NCBI RefSeq assembly: GCF_000719345.1
Contig: NZ_JOFX01000050.1
Location: 3,326-67,325 of the forward strand
Length of the DNA: 64,000 nucleotides
Direction: 5' to 3'
Source of the DNA: Streptomyces sp. NRRL F-2664
GTDB taxonomy: Bacteria > Actinomycetota > Actinomycetes > Streptomycetales > Streptomycetaceae
Shown here piece by piece: positions 17,844-25,756 of the stretch (position 1 is its first letter; each line of letters begins with the position of its first letter). Made by a program: the position numbers and the translations under genes. Below the pieces are notes generated by a model. The model saw nothing but the letters and a program-made list of their open reading frames with translations, was not told the DNA's origin and did not search any database.

Positions 17844-19427
17844 ATGACCGTTGTGGACCAGATCCCGAGCGAGCCGACGGACGCCCGTGGGCGCGTGGCC
17901 GAGCTGCACTCCCTGCGCGAGCAGGCGCGGCGTGGACCCAGTGACCGTGCGACCGAGGCCCAGCACGCGAAGGGCAAGCTGACCGCCCGCGAGCGCATCG
18001 CCCTGCTCCTCGACGAGGGTTCCTTCAAGGAGGTCGAGCAGCTGCGCCGCCACCGCGCGACCGGCTTCGGCCTGGAGAGCAAGAAGCCCTACACCGACGG
18101 TGTCATCACCGGCTGGGGCACCGTCGAGGGCCGCACGGTCTTCGTCTACGCGCACGACTTCCGGATCTTCGGCGGCGCCCTGGGCGAGGCCCACGCCACG
18201 AAGATCCACAAGATCATGGACATGGCCATCGCGGCCGGTGCCCCGCTGGTCTCCCTCAACGACGGCGCCGGCGCCCGCATCCAGGAGGGCGTCTCCGCGC
18301 TCGCCGGCTACGGCGGCATCTTCCAGCGCAACACCAAGGCCTCGGGCGTCATCCCGCAGATCTCGGTGATGCTCGGGCCGTGCGCGGGCGGAGCCGCCTA
18401 CTCCCCGGCTCTCACGGACTTCGTCTTCATGGTCCGCGACACCTCGCAGATGTTCATCACCGGCCCGGACGTCGTCCGCGCGGTGACCGGCGAGGAGATC
18501 ACCCAGAACGGCCTCGGCGGCGCCGACGTGCACGCCGAGACCTCCGGCGTCGCGCACTTCGCGTACGACGACGAGGAGACCTGCATCTCCGAGGTGCGCT
18601 ACCTCATCTCGATGCTGCCCTCCAACAACCGCGAGAACCCGCCCGTCCACGAGACGACCGACCCGGCGGACCGCCGCTCGGACGTCCTGCTGGACCTGGT
18701 CCCCGCGGACGGCAACCGCCCGTACGACATGCACAAGGTCATCGAGGAACTCGTCGACGACGGCGACGTCCTCGAGATCCACGAGCGCTGGGCCCGCAAC
18801 ATCATCTGCGCCCTCGCCCGCATGGACGGCCAGGTCGTCGGCATCGTCGCCAACCAGCCCGCCCACCTCGCCGGCGTGCTCGACATCGAGGCCTCCGAGA
18901 AGTCCGCGCGCTTCGTCCAGATGTGCGACGCCTTCAACATCCCGATCATCACGCTGCTGGACGTCCCCGGCTTCCTGCCGGGCGTCGACCAGGAGCACGG
19001 CGGCATCATCCGCCACGGAGCCAAGCTCCTGTACGCGTACTGCAACGCCACCGTGCCGCGGATCTCGCTGATCCTGCGCAAGGCCTACGGCGGCGCGTAC
19101 ATCGTCATGGACTCCCAGTCCATCGGCGCCGACCTCACCTACGCCTGGCCCACCAACGAGATCGCCGTGATGGGCGCCGAGGGCGCTGCCAACGTCATCT
19201 TCCGCAAGCAGATCGCGGACGCCGAGGACCCCGAGGCCATGCGCGTGCGCATGGTCAAGGAGTACAAGGCCGAGCTGATGCACCCGTACTACGCGGCCGA
19301 GCGCGGCCTCGTCGACGACGTCATCGACCCCGCCGAGACCCGCGAGGTGCTCGTGAGTGCGCTCGCCATGCTGCGGAACAAGCACGCGGACCTGCCGTCC
19401 CGTAAGCACGGCAACCCGCCGCAGTAA
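17844..19427 (+). CDS. accB: Acyl-CoA carboxylase beta (carboxyltransferase) subunit
   Basis: 527 residues of the AccD/PccB carboxyltransferase family, which transfers CO2 from biotin to acetyl-, propionyl- or butyryl-CoA. The two crotonase-like halves are visible: the N-terminal half with VSLNDGAGARIQEGV and MLGPCAGGAAYSPAL, and the C-terminal half with VPGFLPGVDQEHGGIIRHGAK and ILRKAYGGAYIVM (oxyanion-hole glycines). A TAAGGT box ends seven bases before the ATG, so the start may be leaderless. It is followed by accE, the epsilon subunit found only in actinobacterial complexes; the biotinylated alpha subunit is encoded elsewhere. Streptomyces nomenclature calls this beta subunit accB. Confidence 0.93.
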   Translation: MTVVDQIPSEPTDARGRVAELHSLREQARRGPSDRATEAQHAKGKLTARERIALLLDEGSFKEVEQLRRHRATGFGLESKKPYTDGVITGWGTVEGRTVFVYAHDFRIFGGALGEAHATKIHKIMDMAIAAGAPLVSLNDGAGARIQEGVSALAGYGGIFQRNTKASGVIPQISVMLGPCAGGAAYSPALTDFVFMVRDTSQMFITGPDVVRAVTGEEITQNGLGGADVHAETSGVAHFAYDDEETCISEVRYLISMLPSNNRENPPVHETTDPADRRSDVLLDLVPADGNRPYDMHKVIEELVDDGDVLEIHERWARNIICALARMDGQVVGIVANQPAHLAGVLDIEASEKSARFVQMCDAFNIPIITLLDVPGFLPGVDQEHGGIIRHGAKLLYAYCNATVPRISLILRKAYGGAYIVMDSQSIGADLTYAWPTNEIAVMGAEGAANVIFRKQIADAEDPEAMRVRMVKEYKAELMHPYYAAERGLVDDVIDPAETREVLVSALAMLRNKHADLPSRKHGNPPQ

Positions 19428-19476
19428 CAGCCAGCACGATCTGCCGTCCCGCAAGCACGGCAACCCGCCGCAGTAA
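19379..19476 (+). repeat. 49-bp tandem duplication of the accB 3' end
   Basis: The last 49 bases of accB (19379-19427), including the stop, recur directly in 19428-19476. The 3' 37 bases match except for T/C at one position and GAC/GAT at another. The second copy is out of frame with the gene and lies between accB and accE, so it is non-coding. Confidence 0.85.
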
Positions 19477-19499
19477 CCGCGAAGGAGATCTGCCACCCC

Positions 19500-19700
19500 A
19501 TGACCCACACCTCTGACACCCTGCTCCGCGTCGAGAAGGGCAACGCCGAGCCGGAGGAGCTGGCCGCGATCACCGCGATCCTGCTCGCCCGCGCCGCCGC
19601 CACCCCCGAGGAGACCGCCGTCCGCCTGCCCCGCCAGGCCGGCTGGCGCCGTCTGGAGCGCACCCCGGGCTTCCGCGCCCCGCACAGCTGGCAGGGCTGA
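19500..19700 (+). CDS. accE: Acyl-CoA carboxylase epsilon subunit
   Basis: 66 residues. VEKGNAEPEELAAITAILLAR is the diagnostic helix of the AccE/PccE family, followed by the short basic tail WRRLERTPGFRAPHSWQG. Epsilon subunits stimulate the alpha-beta carboxylase complex in Streptomyces and mycobacteria. AAGGAG lies about 12 bases before the ATG. It is in operon with accB across the 49-bp duplicated spacer, and a perfect hairpin (19723-19755) ends the unit. Confidence 0.92.
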   Translation: MTHTSDTLLRVEKGNAEPEELAAITAILLARAAATPEETAVRLPRQAGWRRLERTPGFRAPHSWQG

Positions 19701-19722
19701 GCCGAGAGCTCCCCGCGCCCCG

Positions 19723-19755
19723 AAGGCCCCGCACCCGTCCAGGGTGCGGGGCCTT
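19723..19755 (+). terminator. Hairpin after accE
   Basis: AAGGCCCCGCACCC (19723-19736), loop GTCCA, GGGTGCGGGGCCTT (19742-19755). The stem is perfect and lies 23 bases past accE, before the convergent cvnD. Confidence 0.8.
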
Positions 19756-19872
19756 GCGCGTACCGACGCACCCTCCGGGCCGTCCCGCCCGCCCGATCCG
19801 GCGCCGCCGCCCACGGCGAAGGCCCCCGCGTCATGGACACAGGGGCCTGTCGGATACGGCTGCGGCCGGCTC

Positions 19873-20457
19873 CTACCGCAGGCGCGCCATGAGGGCGTGC
19901 TCGACGAGCGTGATGAGCGCGCTCTTGGCGTCCGCGCGGTGGCGGGCGTCGGTGGTGATGATGGGGGCGTCCGGGCCGATCTGCAGGGCCTCGCGGACTT
20001 CCTCCGGCGTGTAGGGCTGGTGCCCGTCGAAGCCGTTGAGGGCGATGACGAAGGGCAGGCCGCTGTTCTCGAAGTAGTCGACGGCGGGGAAGCAGTCGGC
20101 GAGCCGGCGCGTGTCGACGAGCACGACGGCACCGATCGCGCCGCGGACCAGGTCGTCCCACATGAACCAGAAGCGGTCCTGGCCGGGGGTGCCGAAGAGG
20201 TACAGGATCAGGTCCTGGTCGAGCGTGATGCGGCCGAAGTCCATCGCGACCGTCGTGGTCGTCTTGTCACCGGTGTGGGTGAGGTCGTCGATGCCCGCGC
20301 TCGCGGACGTCATGACGGCTTCGGTGCGCAGCGGGTTGATCTCGGACACGGCTCCGACGAACGTGGTCTTGCCCACGCCGAAGCCGCCCGCCACCACGAT
20401 CTTCGCGGAGGTGGTGGAGCGGGGAGCCGCTCCGCCGTTAGAGCTTGCGAAGTCCAC
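19873..20457 (-). CDS. cvnD2: CvnD small GTPase-like protein, conservon 2
   Basis: 194 residues of the conservon D (MglA/Rab-like) GTPase family: P-loop GGFGVGKTT, switch region GRITLDQDLILYLFGTPGQDRF (DxxG-equivalent) and NGFDGHQPY in place of NKxD. It acts with CvnA (sensor-kinase-like), CvnB (roadblock) and CvnC (DUF742) in a membrane-associated complex likened to eukaryotic G-protein modules. It overlaps cvnC2 by 20 bases. It is over 90% identical by eye to CvnD1 at 24776, including a nearly identical N-terminus, which points to recent duplication or gene conversion. Confidence 0.93.
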   Translation of the reverse strand: MDFASSNGGAAPRSTTSAKIVVAGGFGVGKTTFVGAVSEINPLRTEAVMTSASAGIDDLTHTGDKTTTTVAMDFGRITLDQDLILYLFGTPGQDRFWFMWDDLVRGAIGAVVLVDTRRLADCFPAVDYFENSGLPFVIALNGFDGHQPYTPEEVREALQIGPDAPIITTDARHRADAKSALITLVEHALMARLR

Positions 20458-20980
20458 TGAGCACCCTTTCGAGCAGTGTCACGTCTGGCTGGCCACCGGC
20501 AGACTCATCGCCGCCGGGCTGGTGAATGGCGACAAGGCCCGCCTCCGCCAGGTCGGCTACGAGGATGCGGGCGACACCAAGAGGAATGGAGAGGAGTGCC
20601 GAGATCTCCGCGACGGATTTGATCTCCTGGCACAGGCGGCAGATGCGCTGGTGCTCGGGCAACTGCCCTTGCAGACGCGCGGGATCCGCCGTGGTACTGA
20701 CCAGCGCCTCGATGGCGAGCTGGTAGCGCGGCCGAGTCCGGCCGCCGGTCATCGCGTACGGGCGCACCAGCGGGTTGTGGGCCTTCGGAGCCGGCTGCCG
20801 CGGGGCGCGCGGAGGCGGCTGCGGAGGCATCTGGGGCTGCTGGGGCTGCCCGTACTGCTGGTAATGGTTCTGCTCCGGCACAGGCCGGCTGGGCGCGGAG
20901 GGGAAGTTGAAGCGGTTCTGGTCGTGCCCACCCTGCGGCTGCTGCGCGCCGCCATAAGGATGTCCTCCGGGTGTTGTCAC
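20438..20980 (-). CDS. cvnC2: CvnC DUF742 protein, conservon 2
   Basis: 180 residues from GTG 20980, directly behind GGAGGAGGAG; a longer frame to 21031 has no ribosome site. Residues 1-70 are a Gln/Pro-rich disordered head. The DUF742 domain follows from [21 protein letters not shown] through [30 protein letters not shown], a winged-helix-like core, to TLLERVLSGLRKL. The head is about 50 residues longer than in CvnC1, whose domain is otherwise nearly the same. It forms an operon with cvnA2, cvnB2 and cvnD2. Confidence 0.9.
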   Translation of the reverse strand: MTTPGGHPYGGAQQPQGGHDQNRFNFPSAPSRPVPEQNHYQQYGQPQQPQMPPQPPPRAPRQPAPKAHNPLVRPYAMTGGRTRPRYQLAIEALVSTTADPARLQGQLPEHQRICRLCQEIKSVAEISALLSIPLGVARILVADLAEAGLVAIHQPGGDESAGGQPDVTLLERVLSGLRKL

Positions 20981-23900
20981 GTCTCCTCCTCCGACTCCAA
21001 GAACGCAGTACTCCCTGTGGAACCGCGCCACCGCACCCTACGGTGCGATGGCGCGAAACGCACTGCCTGTTTGCTAGTTGAGAAGACTGCCCTGCAGTTC
21101 GGCGCGCAGGTCCGGGGTCAGGACACTGCCCGCGCGATCCACCAGAAGAGCCATCTCGTAACCCACGAGGCCGATGTCGCACTCCGGGTGCGCCAGCACC
21201 GCGAGGGACGATCCGTCCGAGACGGACATGAGGAACAGGAACCCCCGGTCCATCTCGACCACGGTCTGGTTGACGGCGCCGCCCTCGAAGATGCGGGAGG
21301 CACCGGCGGTCAGCGAGGTCAGTCCGGAGGCCACGGCCGCCCTGGACACCTCGCCGCAAGTTGCTCAACCTGCCGCGGACGTCCTCCGGAGCGCGGGAGA
21401 CCTGGGGGCCGCCCTGCGGGGTCGTCTCCGCTGCGCCCTCGACCAGGTTGGCCTTGGGCACGCGCCGAGGGAGACCGGACGGGGTGACCCCGCCCGCCTT
21501 CGGCTCACGGAGTTTGGCGGCCTGCTGCCAGCGCTCGTCGTTGCCCGAGCGCCAACCCGTGCCACCGTCCTGGTCCTGCTCCGGCGCCGCGGCCTGCCGC
21601 TGACGCTGCGGTCGCTGCTCGAAGAGGGACCCGGAGGACTCCGCTTCCTGCTGTGCCGGCTGCCACTGCTGCTGGCTGCCGCGTCGCGGCAGGCCCGCTC
21701 CGGTCATTGCGTGACCGGTGTCGGCAGCGGCGCCCGGACGGTCGAAGCCTACGCGCTCCGCGGCCGGTTCGGGGACGGCCCGGGATTCCGATTCAGTCCC
21801 GTAATCCTGCTGGTAGGCAGCCGGATACGTGTTCTGTTCGGGCCACTCGGCCTGTGCCGACGGGGTTTCGTAGCCTGCGTCGTAGCTCTGCGTGCTCGAC
21901 TGCTGGTCCGGGTAGCCGTCTTCCGTATAGGCGTAGTCCTGCTGCGGGTACGCCTCGTACCCCTGCTCCGGGCGCTGTCCGTCGTACGCAGGTTCGTAAC
22001 CCTGCTCGGACTGCTGCTCGTAGCCCTGGTACGCCTGGTAGCCGTGCTCGGGCTGAGGTTCCGGATAGTCCTGGCCGCCCGGGCCGCTCCGGTCGGCGTA
22101 CTGCTGCGGCTCCTGCGGGAAGCCGACCTGGGCCTCCAGGGCGGCACGCCGCTCGCCGCGGCTCAGGGAGCGGCCCACCGGGTCCAGGCCCTGTGCGTCA
22201 CCGCCCTGCTCGTAACGCGAGTCGTCGAAGCCGAGCTCCGCCGCCGTGCGCATCGGGGCGGCCTGCTGGGCCTTCTGCTCCGGAATGATCTGCGAGACCG
22301 TGAAGTCGTCGTCCGGGATGCCCTCGCCACCGCCACCGTGCGTGATGGCGTCGGGCAGCATGATCAGCGACGTGGTGCCGGCCGCCTCGCCCGACGGGCG
22401 CAGCTGGACGCGGATGTTGTGGCGGTCCGCCAGCCGGCCGACCACGAACAGACCCATGCGCTGCGAGATCGCGGCGTCCACGGTCGGCGGGTTGGCGAGC
22501 TTGTGGTTGATGTCCGCGAAGTCCTCGGCGGTGAGGCCGATGCCCTTGTCGTGGATCTCGACCATGACGCGGCCGTCGGGCAGGCGCGTGGCGTTGACGC
22601 GCACCTTGGTCTGCGGGGAGGAGAACGTGGTGGCGTTCTCCAGCAGCTCGGCCAGCAGGTGCACGAGGTCGGTCACGGCCTGGCCGTGGATCTCGGCGTC
22701 CGAGACGCCGGAGAGCTCGATGCGCTCGTACTGCTCCACCTCGGAGGAGGCGGCGCGGAGCACGTCCACGAGGGGCACGGGCTGGTCCCAGCGGCGGCCC
22801 GGCTCCTCACCCGCGAGGATGAGGAGGTTCTCGCCGTTGCGGCGCATACGGGTGGCCAGGTGGTCCAGGCGGAAGAGGTTCTCCAGCTGGTCCGGGTCGG
22901 CCTCGTTGTTCTCCAGGTCGGTGATGAGGGTCAGCTGGCCCTCGATCAGCGACTGGTTGCGCATGGAGAGGTTCGTGAAGATCGCGTTGACGTTGCCCCG
23001 CAGGAGCGCCTGCTCGGCGGCGAGCCGGACCGCTTCCCGGTGGACCTGGTCGAACGCGCGGGCGACCTCGCCGATCTCGTCCTGCGAGTCGATCGGGATC
23101 GGCGTGACCCGGGTGTCGACCTTGCCCGGGTCGGTGCGCGACAGCTGGTCGACGAGCGACGGCAGGCGCTGCTCGGCGATGTCGAAGGCGGCGGTCCGCA
23201 GGCGGCCCATCGCACGGCCCATCTGGCGGGCCATCATGCCGGCCAGGATGAAGGCCGCGAGGAGGGCCACGACCACGATGGCGCCGTTGGTGATGGCGTC
23301 GACGCGGGCGTCGTCGGAGACCGCGACGGCGTCGTTGACGGCCTTCTCGAGGAGTTCCTTCTCGACCTCGTCGTAGCCGTCGAACTTGGAGGTGGCGGCG
23401 AACTGCCAGGCCGCCGGCGTGGTGCCGCCGTCGATGACCTTCTTCTTCGGCTCGCCGCTGGCGATCGCCTCGGTCATGCCGGTGAGGATCGACTTGTTGA
23501 TCGGCGAGACGGGCGGGGACTTGAAGGGGGTGCCGGCCTGCTCGGAGGCGGCCTTGGCCTCCGCGAGCTTGGCGGCGCCCTCCTCGGCCTTCTTGGCCAT
23601 GACCGTCTTCAGGCGGTTCACGTCCTCCTCGGTGCCCGCCGCGACGTACTCGCCGATGGCGATTTCCTCGAGGTAGGCGTAGGAGGAGAAGGCGACGAGC
23701 TGGGCCTTGCGGATGTTCTCGTCGTTGTTCGGGCGCACCAGGAGGTGCGTGCCCACGGAGCGCTGGAGCGAGTTCGCCGCCTTGGCGAGCTGGATCGCGT
23801 AGACCATGCGGCCGTAGGAGGTCACGTTGCCCGTACCGAGACCCAGTTCGTTGGCGAACTGCATCAGGTAGTGCTGGACCGTGACGTAGCCCTCTTCGGT

Positions 23901-24479
23901 GGGGATGGGGCCGAACGACGTGGGCGGGTTCTTCTTGGCGCTCTCGATCCCGGCCTGGTAGGCGGTCTGGCGGACGTCCGCCAGCTTGGGCTCCTCCGTG
24001 CGGAAGAGCTCCAGGCGCCGCTCCATGCCCTGGTTCTCGGGCAGGTCCAGGACGGCCTTGTCGAACTTCTCCTTCGCGGCGGTCGTCGCCGCGTAGGCCT
24101 TGCTGACCTTCTCGTCCTTGGTCAGGCCGTTCAGGAGCGGCTCGGCCGTGAGGTCACGCTCGTTGAGCAGTGCCTGGCTGTATTCCGAGGCCGCCTGAAC
24201 GACCCGGGCTATCTGCTCGGCGTCCTTGGCCTCGTTCCACGTGTCGATGGAGCCCTTCACCTGGAAGCCGCCCATGACCAGGCCCACGAGGGCCGGTACG
24301 AGCAGAATGGCGTTCAGGCGGGTCGGCACGCGCCAGTTGCGGGGGGAGAACCGGCTGGTGCTCCCGCTCTTCACAGGCGGTTCCACGGGCACGTCGGCGG
24401 GCGACGCGGCCGCTCGCGGCGGCGGGGTGAAGTTGCCGCGCGCGGGTTCATCCGCGGGGCTTGCGTTGCTTCGCCTCAC
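20505..24479 (-). CDS. cvnA2: CvnA sensor-kinase-like protein, conservon 2 (3' end disrupted)
   Basis: GTG 24479, with AGAGGTTG upstream. About the first 1,045 residues are CvnA: a proline-rich head, TM1 ([15 protein letters not shown], about 57-72), a nitrate/nitrite-sensing-like (NIT) sensor, TM2 ([16 protein letters not shown], about 400), HAMP, then a kinase core with [11 protein letters not shown] (N box), IHDKGIGL (G1) and [18 protein letters not shown] (G2). A Gln/Tyr/Glu-rich linker follows. The proper end is lost near 21343: the frame continues out of phase through cvnB2 and cvnC2 to 20505, adding about 280 meaningless Arg-rich residues. There is no classic H-box His, as in other CvnA proteins. 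Confidence 0.85.
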   Translation of the reverse strand: MRRSNASPADEPARGNFTPPPRAAASPADVPVEPPVKSGSTSRFSPRNWRVPTRLNAILLVPALVGLVMGGFQVKGSIDTWNEAKDAEQIARVVQAASEYSQALLNERDLTAEPLLNGLTKDEKVSKAYAATTAAKEKFDKAVLDLPENQGMERRLELFRTEEPKLADVRQTAYQAGIESAKKNPPTSFGPIPTEEGYVTVQHYLMQFANELGLGTGNVTSYGRMVYAIQLAKAANSLQRSVGTHLLVRPNNDENIRKAQLVAFSSYAYLEEIAIGEYVAAGTEEDVNRLKTVMAKKAEEGAAKLAEAKAASEQAGTPFKSPPVSPINKSILTGMTEAIASGEPKKKVIDGGTTPAAWQFAATSKFDGYDEVEKELLEKAVNDAVAVSDDARVDAITNGAIVVVALLAAFILAGMMARQMGRAMGRLRTAAFDIAEQRLPSLVDQLSRTDPGKVDTRVTPIPIDSQDEIGEVARAFDQVHREAVRLAAEQALLRGNVNAIFTNLSMRNQSLIEGQLTLITDLENNEADPDQLENLFRLDHLATRMRRNGENLLILAGEEPGRRWDQPVPLVDVLRAASSEVEQYERIELSGVSDAEIHGQAVTDLVHLLAELLENATTFSSPQTKVRVNATRLPDGRVMVEIHDKGIGLTAEDFADINHKLANPPTVDAAISQRMGLFVVGRLADRHNIRVQLRPSGEAAGTTSLIMLPDAITHGGGGEGIPDDDFTVSQIIPEQKAQQAAPMRTAAELGFDDSRYEQGGDAQGLDPVGRSLSRGERRAALEAQVGFPQEPQQYADRSGPGGQDYPEPQPEHGYQAYQGYEQQSEQGYEPAYDGQRPEQGYEAYPQQDYAYTEDGYPDQQSSTQSYDAGYETPSAQAEWPEQNTYPAAYQQDYGTESESRAVPEPAAERVGFDRPGAAADTGHAMTGAGLPRRGSQQQWQPAQQEAESSGSLFEQRPQRQRQAAAPEQDQDGGTGWRSGNDERWQQAAKLREPKAGGVTPSGLPRRVPKANLVEGAAETTPQGGPQVSRAPEDVRGRLSNLRRGVQGGRGLRTDLADRRCLPHLRGRRRQPDRGRDGPGVPVPHVRLGRIVPRGAGAPGVRHRPRGLRDGSSGGSRGQCPDPGPARRTAGQSSQLANRQCVSRHRTVGCGGAVPQGVLRSWSRRRRRDNTRRTSLWRRAAAAGWARPEPLQLPLRAQPACAGAEPLPAVRAAPAAPDASAAASARPAAAGSEGPQPAGAPVRDDRRPDSAALPARHRGAGQYHGGSRASARAVARAPAHLPPVPGDQIRRGDLGTPLHSSWCRPHPRSRPGGGGPCRHSPARRR
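21074..21349 (-). pseudogene. cvnB2: CvnB roadblock/LC7 protein, 5'-truncated, conservon 2
   Basis: What remains ([19 protein letters not shown], then [19 protein letters not shown] through [15 protein letters not shown]) is the second half of a roadblock protein. Intact CvnB proteins are, from memory, about 137 residues and begin with a segment ending [13 protein letters not shown]; here everything before AAVASGL is gone. The sequence runs straight into the cvnA2 reading frame instead. A GTG at 21349 could start a 91-codon remnant, but without a ribosome site. The same truncation, at the same residue, occurs in conservon 1. Confidence 0.8.
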
Positions 24480-24520
24480 TCGACCAACAACCTCTCGGCG
24501 GTGCTACTAGCTAGTTCGTT

Positions 24521-24532
24521 GAATTCCAGCAC
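24521..24532. promoter_or_regulatory. 12-mer shared by both cvnA upstream regions
   Basis: GAATTCCAGCAC occurs here, 42 bases before the cvnA2 start, and again at 29915-29926 upstream of cvnA1. The distances to the starts differ (42 and 178 bases). It may be a relic of duplication or a shared regulatory element. Confidence 0.3.
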
Positions 24533-24714
24533 GGTTGACTGCCGTGTTCCAAACAGTTGAAATCTGCCGCCCCGAGAGACTTATGCCTCACGTAAATCGG
24601 ACATAAAGAGCGTCCCGCTGCAAAAACCGGGGCGGTTGTGAGCGCAGCGGCACCGATCGAACGCATCCCGTTGCCAAAAGGCTTCAATTCTCTGTCGAAA
24701 CGTTATGAACGACA

Positions 24715-24748
24715 GGGGCGGGCCGTGTCCTACGACACAGCCCGCCCC
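24715..24748 (-). terminator. Hairpin after cvnD1
   Basis: GGGGCGGGC (24715-24723) pairs with GCCCGCCCC (24740-24748), with an inner GTGTC/GACAC pair around CTAC. It ends conservon 1 just before the conservon 2 promoter region. Confidence 0.75.
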
Positions 24749-24775
24749 TCCCGTGCGGCAGTTGGGACCGCCGCG

Positions 24776-25357
24776 CTACTTGAGCCGGGCCATCAGCGCG
24801 TGCTCGACGAGCGTGATGAGCGCGCTCTTGGCGTCCGCGCGGTGGCGGGCGTCGGTGGTGATGATGGGAGCGTTCGGGCCGATCTGCAGCGCCTCACGGA
24901 CCTCCTCCGGCGTGTACGGCTGGTGCCCTTCGAAGCCGTTGAGCGCCACCACGAAGGGCAGGCCGCTGTTCTCGAAGTAGTCCACCGCGGGGAAGCAGTC
25001 GGCGAGCCGGCGCGTGTCGACGAGCACGATCGCACCGATCGCGCCGCGGACCAGGTCGTCCCACATGAACCAGAAGCGGTCCTGGCCCGGCGTACCGAAG
25101 AGGTACAGGATCAGGTCCTGGTCGAGCGTGATGCGGCCGAAGTCCATCGCGACCGTCGTGGTCGTCTTGTCACCGGTGTGCGTGAGGTCGTCGATACCGG
25201 CCGAGGCGCTGGTCATGACGGCTTCGGTGCGCAGCGGGTTGATCTCCGACACGGCTCCGACGAACGTGGTCTTGCCCACGCCGAAGCCGCCCGCCACCAC
25301 GATCTTCGCGGAGGTGGTGGAGCGGGGAGCCGCTCCGCTAGATGTTCCGAAGGCCAC
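24776..25357 (-). CDS. cvnD1: CvnD small GTPase-like protein, conservon 1
   Basis: 193 residues, near-duplicate of CvnD2: GGFGVGKTT P-loop, LFGTPGQDRFWFMWDDLVRG switch region and NGFEGHQPY. Differences are confined to the first dozen residues and a few conservative changes (V/I, D/E, N/D), so the two copies are under strong purifying selection or exchange sequence. It overlaps cvnC1 by 20 bases, exactly as in conservon 2, and ends in a strong hairpin. Confidence 0.93.
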   Translation of the reverse strand: MAFGTSSGAAPRSTTSAKIVVAGGFGVGKTTFVGAVSEINPLRTEAVMTSASAGIDDLTHTGDKTTTTVAMDFGRITLDQDLILYLFGTPGQDRFWFMWDDLVRGAIGAIVLVDTRRLADCFPAVDYFENSGLPFVVALNGFEGHQPYTPEEVREALQIGPNAPIITTDARHRADAKSALITLVEHALMARLK

Positions 25358-25730
25358 TGAGCACCCTTTCGAGCAGCGTTACATCCGGCGTGCCGCCGGC
25401 CTCTCCATTGCCCGGCTGGTGGATCGCCACCATGCCGGCCTCCGCCAGGTCGGCCACGAGGATCCGGGCCACGCCCAGCGGCATGGACAGCAGTGCCGAG
25501 ACCTCGGCGACCGACTTGACCTCGCGGCACAGGGTGCAGATGCGCTGGTGCTCCGGGAGCAGGCCGGACAGGTGCATCGGATCGGCGGTGGTGCTGACCA
25601 GTGCCTCGATGGCGAGCTGGTAGCGGGGCCGGGTCCGGCCGCCGGTCATCGCGTAGGGACGCACCAACGGCTGATCGCCTTCCGAGTACGAGTCTCCGTA
25701 CGCATCGGGGTAGGCGGGGGGCGGGGTCAT
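25338..25730 (-). CDS. cvnC1: CvnC DUF742 protein, conservon 1
   Basis: 130 residues from ATG 25730 behind GGAGGA. It has a short head (MTPPPAYPDAYGDSYSEGDQ), then the DUF742 core [50 protein letters not shown] and a TLLERVLSGLRNI end. Compared with CvnC2 the Gln/Pro-rich head is missing, while the domain is nearly the same. Family function is within the CvnABCD complex; the biochemical role is unknown. Confidence 0.92.
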   Translation of the reverse strand: MTPPPAYPDAYGDSYSEGDQPLVRPYAMTGGRTRPRYQLAIEALVSTTADPMHLSGLLPEHQRICTLCREVKSVAEVSALLSMPLGVARILVADLAEAGMVAIHQPGNGEAGGTPDVTLLERVLSGLRNI

Positions 25731-25756
25731 TCATCCTCCGGGCTGGACAGCAGTGG

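Noticed and set aside
20505..21343. CvnA2 tail as a genuine CvnA-CvnB-CvnC fusion protein
   Set aside because: The continuation is out of frame with cvnB and cvnC and gives Arg/Pro-rich sequence with no domain, so it is not a functional fusion.
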